From positions 118,797 through 182,796 of the forward strand of contig CAPAOV010000004.1 of assembly GCA_948579355.1 (NCBI GenBank): 64,000 nt of DNA, given 5' to 3'. Of the stretch, positions 18,983 to 27,094 are shown in pieces. This stretch comes from an uncultured Eubacterium sp. (GTDB lineage: Bacteria > Bacillota > Clostridia > Lachnospirales > Lachnospiraceae). The position numbers were made by a program, and so were the translations under genes. Position 1 is the first letter of the stretch. The number at the start of each line of letters is the position of its first letter. The notes under the pieces are model-generated. The model was given only the letters and a program-made list of their open reading frames with translations, ran no database searches and was not told the origin of the DNA.

Positions 18983-19285
18983 ATGGCAGGTACGACACCA
19001 ACACAGATTAGAATAGAGGAGAACACAAAAAAACAAGCGGTAGAGCTTTTAGAGGGTTTAGGGCTTAATCTATCCGATGCAGTGAATATGTTTCTCAGAC
19101 AGGTGATTTTACAAAACGGAATACCTTTTGAAGTAAAGTATCCGGAGGATACATTACAATTCAGACCGGAAGTTATTGAAGCAATGAAAGAGGCAAAAAG
19201 AATCAGCAGGGATTCCAATGTTAAAGGTTATACCGATGTAAAACAAATGTTTAAGGAGATATTAGAGGATGGAGATGAAAGTTAA
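18983..19285 (+). CDS. dinJ: Antitoxin of the RelB/DinJ family
   Basis: The 100-residue protein has an N-terminal ribbon-helix-helix of RelB/DinJ type (TQIRIEENTKKQAVELLEGL, then GLNLSDAVNMFLRQVI) followed by NGIPFEVKYP, a hallmark of DinJ. The start is ATG 18983 behind ggaggt; the frame is open further upstream to about 18917 but without a good ribosome site. It should bind and neutralise the toxin encoded downstream, which it overlaps by 17 bases, and repress their shared promoter. The 31 bases around its start are nearly identical to those of topA. Confidence 0.88.
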   Translation: MAGTTPTQIRIEENTKKQAVELLEGLGLNLSDAVNMFLRQVILQNGIPFEVKYPEDTLQFRPEVIEAMKEAKRISRDSNVKGYTDVKQMFKEILEDGDES

Positions 19286-19550
19286 ATATTCTTCCAGATT
19301 CAAAAAGGGATTGCGTCTTGCTGTTAAAAGGGGACTTGATATATCTTTACTGGAGGAAGTTGTTGAGAAGTTAAAAGCAAGAGAAGCATTGGACTCAAAA
19401 TACAGGGACCATGCATTGAGTGGAAATTATAAAGGTTACAGAGAGTGTCATATACAACCGGACTGGCTGTTAATATATTTTATAGAAAATGATATTTTGA
19501 CATTGACATTAGTAGATACCGGAACACATGCGGATTTGTTTAAAATGTAG
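19269..19550 (+). CDS. yafQ: YafQ-type mRNA interferase toxin (RelE superfamily)
   Basis: The 93-residue product has the YafQ signature across its second half: DHALSGNYKGYRECHIQPDW, then LLIYFIENDILTLTLVDTGTHADLF. The conserved His, Asp and Phe residues of the ribonuclease site are all present, so it looks intact. Such toxins cleave mRNA on the ribosome when the antitoxin is degraded. The start overlaps the antitoxin gene by 17 bases; an ATG at 19275 is an alternative. The pair lies between two copies of a 57-bp repeat, as if inserted between sigG and the ymxH-type gene. Confidence 0.88.
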   Translation: MEMKVKYSSRFKKGLRLAVKRGLDISLLEEVVEKLKAREALDSKYRDHALSGNYKGYRECHIQPDWLLIYFIENDILTLTLVDTGTHADLFKM

Positions 19551-19573
19551 TTAGTCTCACGGGGGCTGTATAA

Positions 19574-19630
19574 TAATATTAGGGTTGACGGTTTGCGAAC
19601 GAATTATGCGTAATTTCATAGAATGAATCA
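19574..19630. repeat. 57-bp perfect direct repeat, copy 2 (between toxin and ymxH-type gene)
   Basis: Identical to 18756-18812 over all 57 bases. This copy ends 27 bases before the ymxH-type start and is therefore that gene's 5' region. CATAGAAT near its right end resembles a sigma-E type -10 box, but no matching -35 was found. Confidence 0.95.
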
Positions 19631-19657
19631 AAAGAAAAGGAGTTCAAGCAGGCCGAT

Positions 19658-19918
19658 ATGAGAATTTGTGATTTAAAAGAAAAAGAAGTAATTAACATAT
19701 GCGATGGAGAGCGGCTGGGATATGTGGAAGACGTCGAGTTTGACCTTTGTACGGGGCGGGTGACACATATAATAATTCCCGGGCCATGTAAGTTTTTTGG
19801 CGTTTTGGGGCGGGAAGAAGAATACATTATCGAAATCTGCCAGATTTGTAAAATCGGGTGCGATTTAATTTTAGTTGACGTTAATCTGGAAAAAGTCCGC
19901 GAAAAATGTAGTTGTTAA
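19658..19918 (+). CDS. ymxH: YlmC/YmxH-family sporulation-associated PRC-barrel protein
   Basis: The 86-residue protein has the compact PRC-barrel pattern of this family: MRICDLKEKEVINICDGERL at the start, GYVEDVEFDLCTGRVTHIII in the middle, and PGPCKFFGVLGREEEYIIEI before the C-terminal strand. The ribosome site is aaggagttc. Members are widespread in endospore formers and often sit near sporulation or cell-division genes, but their molecular role is not settled. The neighbouring sigG gene supports a sporulation link. Confidence 0.85.
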   Translation: MRICDLKEKEVINICDGERLGYVEDVEFDLCTGRVTHIIIPGPCKFFGVLGREEEYIIEICQICKIGCDLILVDVNLEKVREKCSC

Positions 19919-19922
19919 AGTC

Positions 19923-19951
19923 TTTACTTATATGGAGAAATCCGCTATAAT
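19923..19951 (+). promoter_or_regulatory. Sigma-A promoter of nrdR
   Basis: TTTACT (19923-19928) and a perfect TATAAT (19946-19951) are spaced by 17 bases, about 43 bases before the nrdR start. Confidence 0.7.
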
Positions 19952-19993
19952 CACCTTAATAAGGCGTTTTTGCCACAACAAAGGAGAGAGAGA

Positions 19994-20452
19994 ATGAAGT
20001 GTCCGTTTTGCTCTGAAGACAATACAAAAGTAATCGACTCAAGACCGGCTGATGACAACAGTTCCATCCGCCGCAGAAGACAATGCGAAAAATGCGGAAA
20101 ACGATTTACGACCTATGAAAAACTGGAAACGATTCCGTTAATTGTCATTAAAAAGGACCAGGCGCGAGAACCGTACGACCGCTCCAAAATCGAAAAGGGC
20201 GTATTTCGCTCCTGCATTAAGCGGCCAATCTCGGTCGACCAGATAAATGAATTAGTCGACAGCGTAGAGAGTGCGGTTTTTAACTTGGGTGAAAAGGAAG
20301 TGCCGAGCGGCCGTATTGGCGAGATTTTGATGGATAAGTTACAAAAACTCGACCCGGTGGCATATGTCCGCTTTGCCTCCGTATATCGCGAATTTAAAGA
20401 CGTAAATACATTTGTCGATGAGATTAAGAAGTTGTTAGATAATCAAAACTAA
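19994..20452 (+). CDS. nrdR: Transcriptional repressor NrdR
   Basis: The start is ATG 19994 behind aaggagag. The 152-residue product begins MKCPFCSEDNTKVIDSRPAD and continues with C-x2-C at CEKCGKRF, completing the zinc ribbon. An ATP-cone domain follows (IPLIVIKKDQAREPYDRSKI onward). NrdR senses the adenine nucleotide state and represses ribonucleotide reductase genes. It has its own promoter and stands directly before comM. Length and motifs are standard. Confidence 0.96.
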   Translation: MKCPFCSEDNTKVIDSRPADDNSSIRRRRQCEKCGKRFTTYEKLETIPLIVIKKDQAREPYDRSKIEKGVFRSCIKRPISVDQINELVDSVESAVFNLGEKEVPSGRIGEILMDKLQKLDPVAYVRFASVYREFKDVNTFVDEIKKLLDNQN

Positions 20453-20473
20453 ATGAAAAATAAAAATGCTCTC

Positions 20474-20502
20474 TTGTTTCTTTCTTTATCCTGTGCTATG
20501 AT
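20474..20502 (+). promoter_or_regulatory. Sigma-A promoter of the comM-dprA unit
   Basis: TTGTTT (20474-20479), 17 bases, then TATGAT (20497-20502), 34 bases ahead of the comM start. Confidence 0.6.
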
Positions 20503-20535
20503 GAGCGTGGGTCATTCCTCGGAACAGGAGGAATT

Positions 20536-22065
20536 ATGTTTAGCAGCATTTACAGTGCGGATGTGGCAGGCATGGAAGCGCGCCTTATCTGCATTGAGGC
20601 AGATGTCCATGACGGTCTGCCTGTTTTTGATATGGTGGGATATCTTGCTTCTGCCGTAAAGGAAGCGAGAGAGCGTGTGCGCATTGCCATACGCAATATG
20701 GGAGTTCATTTCCCGGCGAAGCGGATTACCGTAAATCTGTCGCCGGCTAATCTGCGCAAGGAGGGAACGTCGTTCGACCTTCCCATTGCTATTTCTCTAT
20801 TAACCGCATTCGGTTTTTTATCCAAAGAGTGTACGAAAGACATATTGATGATAGGAGAGCTGGGGCTTGATGGCAGTCTCCGACCGATTAAAGGCGTTCT
20901 CGCCATGATTCTGGAGGGGAGAAGACAGGGAATACGCCGCTTTGTCGTGCCCGACAAAAACGCAGGAGAGGGTGCAGTGTTAGAAGACATTGAAATCTAT
21001 GGTGTGCAGACGTTAGCGCAGACGATGAAGTTCCTGCGCGGAGAATGTCCGTTGGCGCCGATTCGTGTTTCTTTTCAGAAATGGCGGAAAGAACAGGTGT
21101 ATCAGGAAGATTTTTCGGATATCATCGGTCAGGGCGCGGCGAAGCGGGCGGCGGAAATTGCCATTGGCGGACGGCACAATCTGTTGATGATAGGGCCGCC
21201 GGGGAGCGGCAAGACAATGTTGGCGAAAAGGCTGCCCGGCATCATGCCCGCGATGGACTTGGAAGAGAGCCTTGAGATTACGAGGTTATACAGTATATGT
21301 GGGTTATTGCCGGAAGAGGATAGCGTCATGACGAAAAGACCTTTTCGTGCGCCTCATCATACGATAACACAGACGGCGCTGACGGGAGGCGGGAGGATTC
21401 CTATGCCGGGAGAGATTACACTGGCGGCCAAAGGGGTGCTTTTTTTGGATGAGTTACCGGAATTTAGCCGCAGTTCTCTCGAAGTGCTGCGTCAGCCGTT
21501 AGAAGAACATAAAGTTACGGTTTCCCGTTTGGGCAAATCATACGAATATCCGTCGGACTGTATTTTTGTCGCCGCCATGAATCCCTGCCGCTGCGGATAT
21601 TTTCCCGACCGCAAACGCTGCCGGTGCACGACGGGGGAGATACAGAGATATTTAGGGAAAATCAGCGAGCCGTTACTGGACAGGATGGACTTATGTGTGG
21701 AGACGGGAATGCCCGATTTTTCGCTGTATGGCAGAGGGGATGAGTGCTCCGAACAAATCCGTGAGCGGGTGGAAAGGGCGGTTCGGATACAGAAGAAAAG
21801 GTATCGGAAAGAGGTGTTTTCTTATAACGGGGAGCTGCCGGAAACGCTGCTGCACAAATACTGCCCGATGGAAGAAGATGAGCAGGAGTATCTAAATCTG
21901 TTCTTTGAAGAAGAAAAATGCAGCATGAGGAGAATAACAAGAGTTGTCAGGGTGGCGAGGACGATTGCCGACTTAGAGGAAAGTGAATGTATTTTAGAGA
22001 AACATTTGACCGAAGCGATGCGGTTTCGCAGCGTAGACCGTAGTTATTGGGGGGTGTCGCTGTGA
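20536..22065 (+). CDS. comM: ComM/YifB-type magnesium-chelatase-like AAA+ ATPase
   Basis: The 509-residue protein has the YifB/ComM order. An N-terminal ChlI-like domain opens with FSSIYSADVAGMEARLICIEADV. The AAA+ core carries Walker A GPPGSGKTMLAKRLPGIMP (near residue 217) and Walker B LFLDELPEFSR, and a C-terminal domain has the cysteine cluster NPCRCGYFPDRKRCRC. ComM is a branch-migration helicase that aids integration of DNA taken up by natural transformation. It is co-transcribed with dprA, whose start overlaps its stop by four bases. Confidence 0.92.
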   Translation: MFSSIYSADVAGMEARLICIEADVHDGLPVFDMVGYLASAVKEARERVRIAIRNMGVHFPAKRITVNLSPANLRKEGTSFDLPIAISLLTAFGFLSKECTKDILMIGELGLDGSLRPIKGVLAMILEGRRQGIRRFVVPDKNAGEGAVLEDIEIYGVQTLAQTMKFLRGECPLAPIRVSFQKWRKEQVYQEDFSDIIGQGAAKRAAEIAIGGRHNLLMIGPPGSGKTMLAKRLPGIMPAMDLEESLEITRLYSICGLLPEEDSVMTKRPFRAPHHTITQTALTGGGRIPMPGEITLAAKGVLFLDELPEFSRSSLEVLRQPLEEHKVTVSRLGKSYEYPSDCIFVAAMNPCRCGYFPDRKRCRCTTGEIQRYLGKISEPLLDRMDLCVETGMPDFSLYGRGDECSEQIRERVERAVRIQKKRYRKEVFSYNGELPETLLHKYCPMEEDEQEYLNLFFEEEKCSMRRITRVVRVARTIADLEESECILEKHLTEAMRFRSVDRSYWGVSL

Positions 22066-23129
22066 GAGAAGATAAGTATGAGTACTGGCTGTGCCAGACT
22101 AAGTATTTGCGGCTGCAATCCATGCGCCGGCTGTGTGAGACATTTGTTCATGCGAGAGCAGTTTATGAAGCTCCCGCGCGGTTACTGGAACGTTGTTCCT
22201 TTTTGACAGAGAAAGAGAAGAAAGCACTCCTTGAGGGAAAGAAAGATGGGGGATGGGAAAAGCAGTGGCAAGAGATGGGAGAGCGGGGAATCCGTGTTTT
22301 TACCTATTTCAATGACGGATATCCCCAACGGCTCCGGCATATATACCAACCGCCCAAATGCTTGTATGTCAAAGGAAACCTGCCGGACGAAACAAAGATT
22401 GCTCTGGCAATCGTCGGAGCCAGGGATTGTAGCGTTTATGGGCGGGATATGGCGCGGATGTTCGGGTTCCGTTTGGCTGAGCAGGGGATTCAGGTGATAA
22501 GTGGGATGGCAAAAGGAGTGGACGGTTGGAGCCATCAGGGAGCGCTGGAGGCGGGAGGTGGTACGTTTGCCGTTTTGGGAACGGGGGTTGATGTGTGCTA
22601 TCCGTCTTCCCATCAGGCGCTTTATCGAAGTATCGCAAGACATGGAGGCGTTATTTCAGAACTGCCGATACACACGAAAGCCATGCCGCCTTATTTTCCG
22701 CAGCGAAACCGTATTATCAGCGGGCTCTCACAAGGAGTGCTTATTGTAGAGGCGAGGGAGCGGAGCGGCTCGCTGATTACGGCGGACGCCGCCTTAGAAC
22801 AGGGCAGAGATGTTTTTGTCATACCGGGGCGAATTGGGGATGATTTGAGCGAGGGCTGTAACCGCCTGATTCGTCAGGGAGCGGTTCTCGTCTTGTCGCC
22901 GCAGGATATTTTGCAATACTATAAGTTGGATTCGGCAGCAGAGCAGCCGCGGCAAGCGGAAAGCGACGACCTTTTATTGGCATGCATGCAAATAAATCCC
23001 ATGCATATAGATAGTATCATAGCAGAGACAAAGCTCTCCCCCACGGAAGTAATGAAAGGCCTGATTCGCCTGTGCCAGAACAGGAAGATTGAAGAGGTGG
23101 GAAGAGGATATTATCAAAAGAAATTATAA
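22062..23129 (+). CDS. dprA: DNA-processing protein DprA (Smf)
   Basis: The GTG start at 22062 overlaps the comM stop (GTGA) and has a G-rich ribosome site. The 355-residue product has the DprA Rossmann core: LAIVGARDCSVYGRDMARMF, QVISGMAKGVDGWSHQGALE and FAVLGTGVDVCYPSSHQALY. A C-terminal winged-helix region (about residues 295-355) ends the protein. DprA loads RecA on incoming single-stranded DNA. Adjacent comM and dprA suggest that the competence DNA-processing steps are at least encoded. Confidence 0.94.
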   Translation: MREDKYEYWLCQTKYLRLQSMRRLCETFVHARAVYEAPARLLERCSFLTEKEKKALLEGKKDGGWEKQWQEMGERGIRVFTYFNDGYPQRLRHIYQPPKCLYVKGNLPDETKIALAIVGARDCSVYGRDMARMFGFRLAEQGIQVISGMAKGVDGWSHQGALEAGGGTFAVLGTGVDVCYPSSHQALYRSIARHGGVISELPIHTKAMPPYFPQRNRIISGLSQGVLIVEARERSGSLITADAALEQGRDVFVIPGRIGDDLSEGCNRLIRQGAVLVLSPQDILQYYKLDSAAEQPRQAESDDLLLACMQINPMHIDSIIAETKLSPTEVMKGLIRLCQNRKIEEVGRGYYQKKL

Positions 23130-23136
23130 AATATGC

Positions 23137-23165
23137 TTGAAACGTAAAAAAAAATGGTGTATGCT
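23137..23165 (+). promoter_or_regulatory. Sigma-A promoter of topA
   Basis: TTGAAA (23137-23142), 17 bases with an A9 run, and TATGCT (23160-23165) lie about 90 bases before the topA start. In the leader, GTTGAA (23173-23178) and TTCAAC (23188-23193) can pair. Confidence 0.6.
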
Positions 23166-23252
23166 AGGATACGTTGAAATTTTCAGGTTCAACTAAATAG
23201 GGAGCGGTATTAACGGTGTTCTTTTCCGCTGCGCTTCTGAATGGAGGTTTAT

Positions 23253-25322
23253 ATGGCTAAGAATCTTATTATAGTAGAGTCTCCGGCAAAGTCGAAGACC
23301 ATCAAGAAATTTTTAGGGAAAAATTACGAGGTGGTGGCGTCAAATGGTCATGTCCGCGACATGCCGAAAAGTCAGATGGGAGTAGATTTTGACAATGACT
23401 TTGAGCCAAAGTATATTACGATAAGGGGAAAAGGCGATTTGCTTGCTTCCCTGCGCAAAGAGGTGAAGAAAGCAGATAAAATATATCTGGCAACAGACCC
23501 CGACCGCGAGGGAGAGGCGATTTCATGGCATTTGTGCCATGCGCTCAAACTGGACGAGAAAAAGACGAGTCGTATTACTTTCAATGAAATTACGAAAAAT
23601 GCGGTAAAACAATCGCTTAAACAATCAAGAGACATTGATATGGATTTAGTAGACGCACAGCAGGCCAGACGTGTGCTTGACCGTCTGGTGGGGTACTCCA
23701 TCAGTCCGCTATTGTGGGAAAAAGTGAAACGGGGATTGAGCGCCGGACGTGTGCAGTCAGTGGCTCTGCGCATAATTGCAGACAGAGAGAGTGAAATAGA
23801 CGCCTTTATTCCAAAAGAATATTGGACGATAGAAGTAAACCTTCAGGTAAAGGGCCTGAAGAAGCCATTTTTTGCCAAATATTATGGGAATCCGGAAAAG
23901 TATGAGATTTCTTCCAAAGAAGAAGTAGAGCAGATTGTGAAAGAACTGCAGCAGAGTACATTTACCATAAATCAAATCCGCAAGAGCGAGAGAACAAAAA
24001 AATCTCCTCTGCCGTTTACGACTTCCACGCTTCAGCAGGAGGGAGCTAAACGACTGAACTTTGCTACCCGCAAAACGATGCAGATAGCCCAACAGTTATA
24101 TGAGGGCGTGGCGGTAAAAGGACATGGTACGATTGGTTTAATTACTTATCTGCGAACGGATTCAACACGTATTTCAGAAGAAGCAGATGCGTTATGCAAA
24201 GAGTATATCACAGAACATTACGGAGCAGAGAATGTAATTGAAGCGGCGTCAGCCCAGAAACCGAATAAAAAGATTCAGGATGCGCATGAAGCAATCCGCC
24301 CGACGTATGTGGATTTGTCGCCAGCGCAAATCAAAGAATCACTGACGAGAGACCAGTTCCGTCTGTACCAGTTAATTTGGAAACGTTTTGTGGCAAGTCG
24401 TATGCATGCGGCAAAATACGAGACGGTATCCGTGCGTATCGACGCGGGGAAGCATCAGTTTACGAGCGCGGGTTCGAAGTTAGTCTTTCCCGGATATCTG
24501 ACCGTGTATCAGGGGGATGACGATAAAGAAGAGGCAAATTCCGTTTTGGAGAAGCTGACAAAGGATTCGCAGCTTTCCATGCAGGAACTTTTGCCGGAAC
24601 AGCATTTTACGCAGCCGCCGGCACACTTTACGGAAGCCTCTCTCGTAAAGACGCTGGAGGAGTTGGGAATCGGACGTCCAAGCACATATGCGCCGACGAT
24701 TACGACGCTGATTTCACGGCGTTATGTGGCGAAAGAGAAAAAGAACTTATACTTGTCTGATTTGGGAGAAATTGTAAATCAGATTATGGTAAGCGCGTTT
24801 CCGAGCATTGTAGATGTAAATTTTACTGCGACGATGGAGGCGTTGCTTGATGGTGTTGCCGAGGGGAACGTCGAGTGGAAAACGATTGTACGCAATTTCT
24901 ATCCGGATTTGGAAAAAGCGGTAAATCATGCGGAAGAAGCGTTGGAGAAAATTAAAATAGAAGATGAAGTTACCGATGTCATATGTGATTTATGCGGTCG
25001 CAATATGGTGATTAAGTATGGGCCGCACGGCAAATTTCTTGCCTGTCCGGGATTTCCCGAGTGCCGGAATACAAAACCGTATTATGAAAAGACAGGCGTT
25101 AAATGCCCAAAATGCGGCGGGGAGATAGTCATTAAGAAGACGCAGAAAGGGCGTCGTTATTATGGCTGTGAGAACAATCCGGAATGCGATGTTATGACAT
25201 GGCAGCGGCCGTCGGGCGAGATTTGTCCAAAATGCGGAAATATGATGTTGGAAAAAGGAAACCGGCTCGTGTGCGCCGACAGCGCCTGCGGATATCTGGT
25301 TGAAAAACAAAAAAACAGTTAA
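23253..25322 (+). CDS. topA: DNA topoisomerase I
   Basis: ATG 23253 is chosen behind ggaggt; the in-frame ATG at 23241 is part of that ribosome site. The 689-residue product starts with a Toprim domain (NLIIVESPAKSKTIKKFLGK; ATDPDREGEAISWHL). The active-site tyrosine lies in GLITYLRTDSTRIS. Three C-terminal zinc ribbons follow, beginning CDLCGRNMVI, CPKCGGEIVI and CPKCGNMMLE. It relaxes negative supercoils. The 31 bases at its start are nearly identical to those of the antitoxin gene at 18983. Confidence 0.97.
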   Translation: MAKNLIIVESPAKSKTIKKFLGKNYEVVASNGHVRDMPKSQMGVDFDNDFEPKYITIRGKGDLLASLRKEVKKADKIYLATDPDREGEAISWHLCHALKLDEKKTSRITFNEITKNAVKQSLKQSRDIDMDLVDAQQARRVLDRLVGYSISPLLWEKVKRGLSAGRVQSVALRIIADRESEIDAFIPKEYWTIEVNLQVKGLKKPFFAKYYGNPEKYEISSKEEVEQIVKELQQSTFTINQIRKSERTKKSPLPFTTSTLQQEGAKRLNFATRKTMQIAQQLYEGVAVKGHGTIGLITYLRTDSTRISEEADALCKEYITEHYGAENVIEAASAQKPNKKIQDAHEAIRPTYVDLSPAQIKESLTRDQFRLYQLIWKRFVASRMHAAKYETVSVRIDAGKHQFTSAGSKLVFPGYLTVYQGDDDKEEANSVLEKLTKDSQLSMQELLPEQHFTQPPAHFTEASLVKTLEELGIGRPSTYAPTITTLISRRYVAKEKKNLYLSDLGEIVNQIMVSAFPSIVDVNFTATMEALLDGVAEGNVEWKTIVRNFYPDLEKAVNHAEEALEKIKIEDEVTDVICDLCGRNMVIKYGPHGKFLACPGFPECRNTKPYYEKTGVKCPKCGGEIVIKKTQKGRRYYGCENNPECDVMTWQRPSGEICPKCGNMMLEKGNRLVCADSACGYLVEKQKNS

Positions 25323-25325
25323 TGC

Positions 25326-25354
25326 TTGTCAATCACATAAATTTGTGATAATAT
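25326..25354 (+). promoter_or_regulatory. Sigma-A promoter of codY with a palindrome in the spacer
   Basis: TTGTCA (25326-25331), 17 bases and TAATAT (25349-25354). The spacer holds ATCACA (25332-25337), six bases, then TGTGAT (25344-25349), a perfect inverted repeat placed where a bound protein would block or bend the promoter. The order TCACA/TGTGA is the reverse of a CRP site. Confidence 0.65.
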
Positions 25355-25375
25355 TGTCACATGGGGGACAAGTGT

Positions 25376-26155
25376 ATGGGTATTGAGTTACTGGACAAGA
25401 CTCGAAAGATTAACCGTCTCCTCAATGACCGGCATTCTTCCAAAGTTGCCTTTGTGGATATTTGTTCTGTGTTAGGGCAGATTTTATCAGCGAATGCGTA
25501 CGTGTTCAGCAGCAAGGGGAAGATTTTGGGAGCCTATGCAGACGGTATGGGAACGATTCCGAGTCTTCAAGACAAAAGGGGAACTTATGTTGAAGCAAAA
25601 CTCAACGAGAGGTTTCTGAATGTACTTTCGACAAAAGAAAATGTGAATCTTGAAACCCTGGGATTTTCGAAAGAGGAAATTGCAGGATTTAAAGCGTTAA
25701 TTACGCCCATTAGTATTGGAGAAGAACGTTTAGGAACGCTTTTTCTTTATCGCAGAGAGGAAGAGTTCTGCATAGAAGACATTATTTTGAGCGAATACAG
25801 TACAACGGTAATCGGGCTTGAGATGATGCGCTCGGTGCAAAAGGAAACAGACAAAGAACAGTATGAGAAAAGCAATTTTTCTTCTGCGTTGGCCGCACTC
25901 ACACCGTTGGAGCAAAGAGCAGTAAGTTATGCCATACATGAATTGGATGGCAAGGATGGAATGCTTGTCACGAGTAAGCTGGCGGGCAAAGTCGGGATTA
26001 CAAGAACGGTTTTTGTCAATGCGCTTCGCAAATTGGAGAGCGCTGGATTAATCAGGACAAAATCATCTGGTGTAAAAGGAACTTACATTCAGGTGCTGAA
26101 TGATATTGTATATTCAGAATTTGATAATTATTATCAGGAGAAATGGAATTCGTAA
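25376..26155 (+). CDS. codY: GTP-sensing global regulator CodY
   Basis: The start chosen is ATG 25376 after gggggac; an ATG at 25361 has no ribosome site. The 259-residue protein has the N-terminal GAF domain (ELLDKTRKINRLLND at the start) and the winged-helix DNA-binding domain near residue 200 (SKLAGKVGITRTVFVNALRK and LESAGLIRTKSSGVKGTYIQ). CodY responds to branched-chain amino acids and GTP and represses nutrient-acquisition and often motility genes in Firmicutes. It lies directly upstream of flgB, as in Bacillus subtilis. Confidence 0.96.
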   Translation: MGIELLDKTRKINRLLNDRHSSKVAFVDICSVLGQILSANAYVFSSKGKILGAYADGMGTIPSLQDKRGTYVEAKLNERFLNVLSTKENVNLETLGFSKEEIAGFKALITPISIGEERLGTLFLYRREEEFCIEDIILSEYSTTVIGLEMMRSVQKETDKEQYEKSNFSSALAALTPLEQRAVSYAIHELDGKDGMLVTSKLAGKVGITRTVFVNALRKLESAGLIRTKSSGVKGTYIQVLNDIVYSEFDNYYQEKWNS

Positions 26156-26199
26156 ACGCAAAGGGAATTGTGGTAATCATAATGTCTTTTTGCGTTTTT
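26154..26199 (+). terminator. Probable terminator between codY and flgB
   Basis: AAACGCAAA (26154-26162, starting in the codY stop) can pair with the TTTGCGTTT around 26189-26197, followed by further T. The loop is about 26 bases. No separate promoter was recognised between here and flgB, so partial read-through is possible. Confidence 0.5.
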
Positions 26200-26218
26200 C
26201 CTAGAAAGGAGTGATACG

Positions 26219-26608
26219 GTGGTACTATCAAATGCCTATAATTACATTAATGTATTAGATAAGGCGGCAGATGCAAGCTGGACAAGAAATGATGTGTTGG
26301 CAAATAATATAGCAAATGCGGATACACCGGGGTACAAGCGTAAGGATGTACAGTTTGAGACGTATTTGTCCGACGCGGTGGCGGGAACTGATTCCCTTGA
26401 CGCCACGGTAGCGGAGATTGATTTGAATCAGTTGAATGCGACGACATATACGGAGCATGCGGGACTTAGTTACCGCATGGATGGTAATAATGTGGATATT
26501 ACGACAGAAAACGTGGAATTAGCAAAAAACCAGTTAAAGTATTACACATTGATGAACTCCATTAATCAGGAATTTACTCGTCTGAAATCAGCATTAAAGA
26601 CTTCATAA
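26219..26608 (+). CDS. flgB: Flagellar basal-body rod protein FlgB
   Basis: A GTG start at 26219 follows aaaggagtg. The 129-residue protein has the rod-protein N-terminal motif (RNDVLANNIANADTPGYKRK) and a C-terminal helix for axial assembly (ELAKNQLKYYTLMNSINQEF). It forms the proximal rod above the MS ring. It is the first gene of the fla/che cluster. Confidence 0.96.
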   Translation: MVLSNAYNYINVLDKAADASWTRNDVLANNIANADTPGYKRKDVQFETYLSDAVAGTDSLDATVAEIDLNQLNATTYTEHAGLSYRMDGNNVDITTENVELAKNQLKYYTLMNSINQEFTRLKSALKTS

Positions 26609-26631
26609 TAGTCAGATAAGGAGGATATGAT

Positions 26632-27072
26632 ATGTCAGTATTTGGAGCAATGGATGTCAGTGCCACCGGTATGACGGCACAGCAGCTTCGCATGGACACC
26701 ATTTCAGAGAACATAGCAAATGTAAATACAACAAGAGGGGCTGACGGCAGACCATATCGCCGGAAGACGGTTGTTTTTAACGAGAAAAGTTATCCGACAT
26801 TTAGCGAGAGCCTGAGCATGGCCAATAAGCATAATATCGGTAAAGGTGTGAAAGTGACTCGTATTGTCGAGGACCCTTCCGAGGGGCGGCTGGTGTACGA
26901 CCCGTCTCATCCGGATGCGAATGACGATGGTTACGTTACCTTGCCGAATGTCAACACCGTCACGGAGATGACGAATATGATTGATGCAACGAGGGCTTTT
27001 GAGGCCAATGTCACGGTGATGAATTCCACAAAAGGAATGGCGATGAAAGCGTTGGATATCGGTCAAAATTAA
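26632..27072 (+). CDS. flgC: Flagellar basal-body rod protein FlgC
   Basis: The 146-residue product shows the rod signature MDTISENIANVNTTRGADGR near the N-terminus, the FlgC-type YDPSHPDANDDGYV segment, and a C-terminal MIDATRAFEANVTVMNSTKG helix. The ribosome site is aaggagg. It assembles with FlgB and FliE into the rod that passes the cell wall. Confidence 0.97.
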   Translation: MSVFGAMDVSATGMTAQQLRMDTISENIANVNTTRGADGRPYRRKTVVFNEKSYPTFSESLSMANKHNIGKGVKVTRIVEDPSEGRLVYDPSHPDANDDGYVTLPNVNTVTEMTNMIDATRAFEANVTVMNSTKGMAMKALDIGQN

Positions 27073-27094
27073 ACATAGATAAGGGGAATGAAAA

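Noticed and set aside
18756..19630. An insertion sequence carrying the toxin-antitoxin pair
   Set aside because: No transposase and no terminal inverted repeats are present; the 57-bp direct repeats are too long for a normal target-site duplication.
23173..23193. A CodY box in the topA leader
   Set aside because: AATTTTCAG matches only the first half of the CodY consensus; the second half does not fit, and the GTTGAA/TTCAAC inverted repeat explains the symmetry better.
25332..25349. A CRP/FNR-like site upstream of codY
   Set aside because: The half sites are in reverse order (TCACA then TGTGA) and the organism is a Firmicute; only the palindrome itself is kept as an observation.
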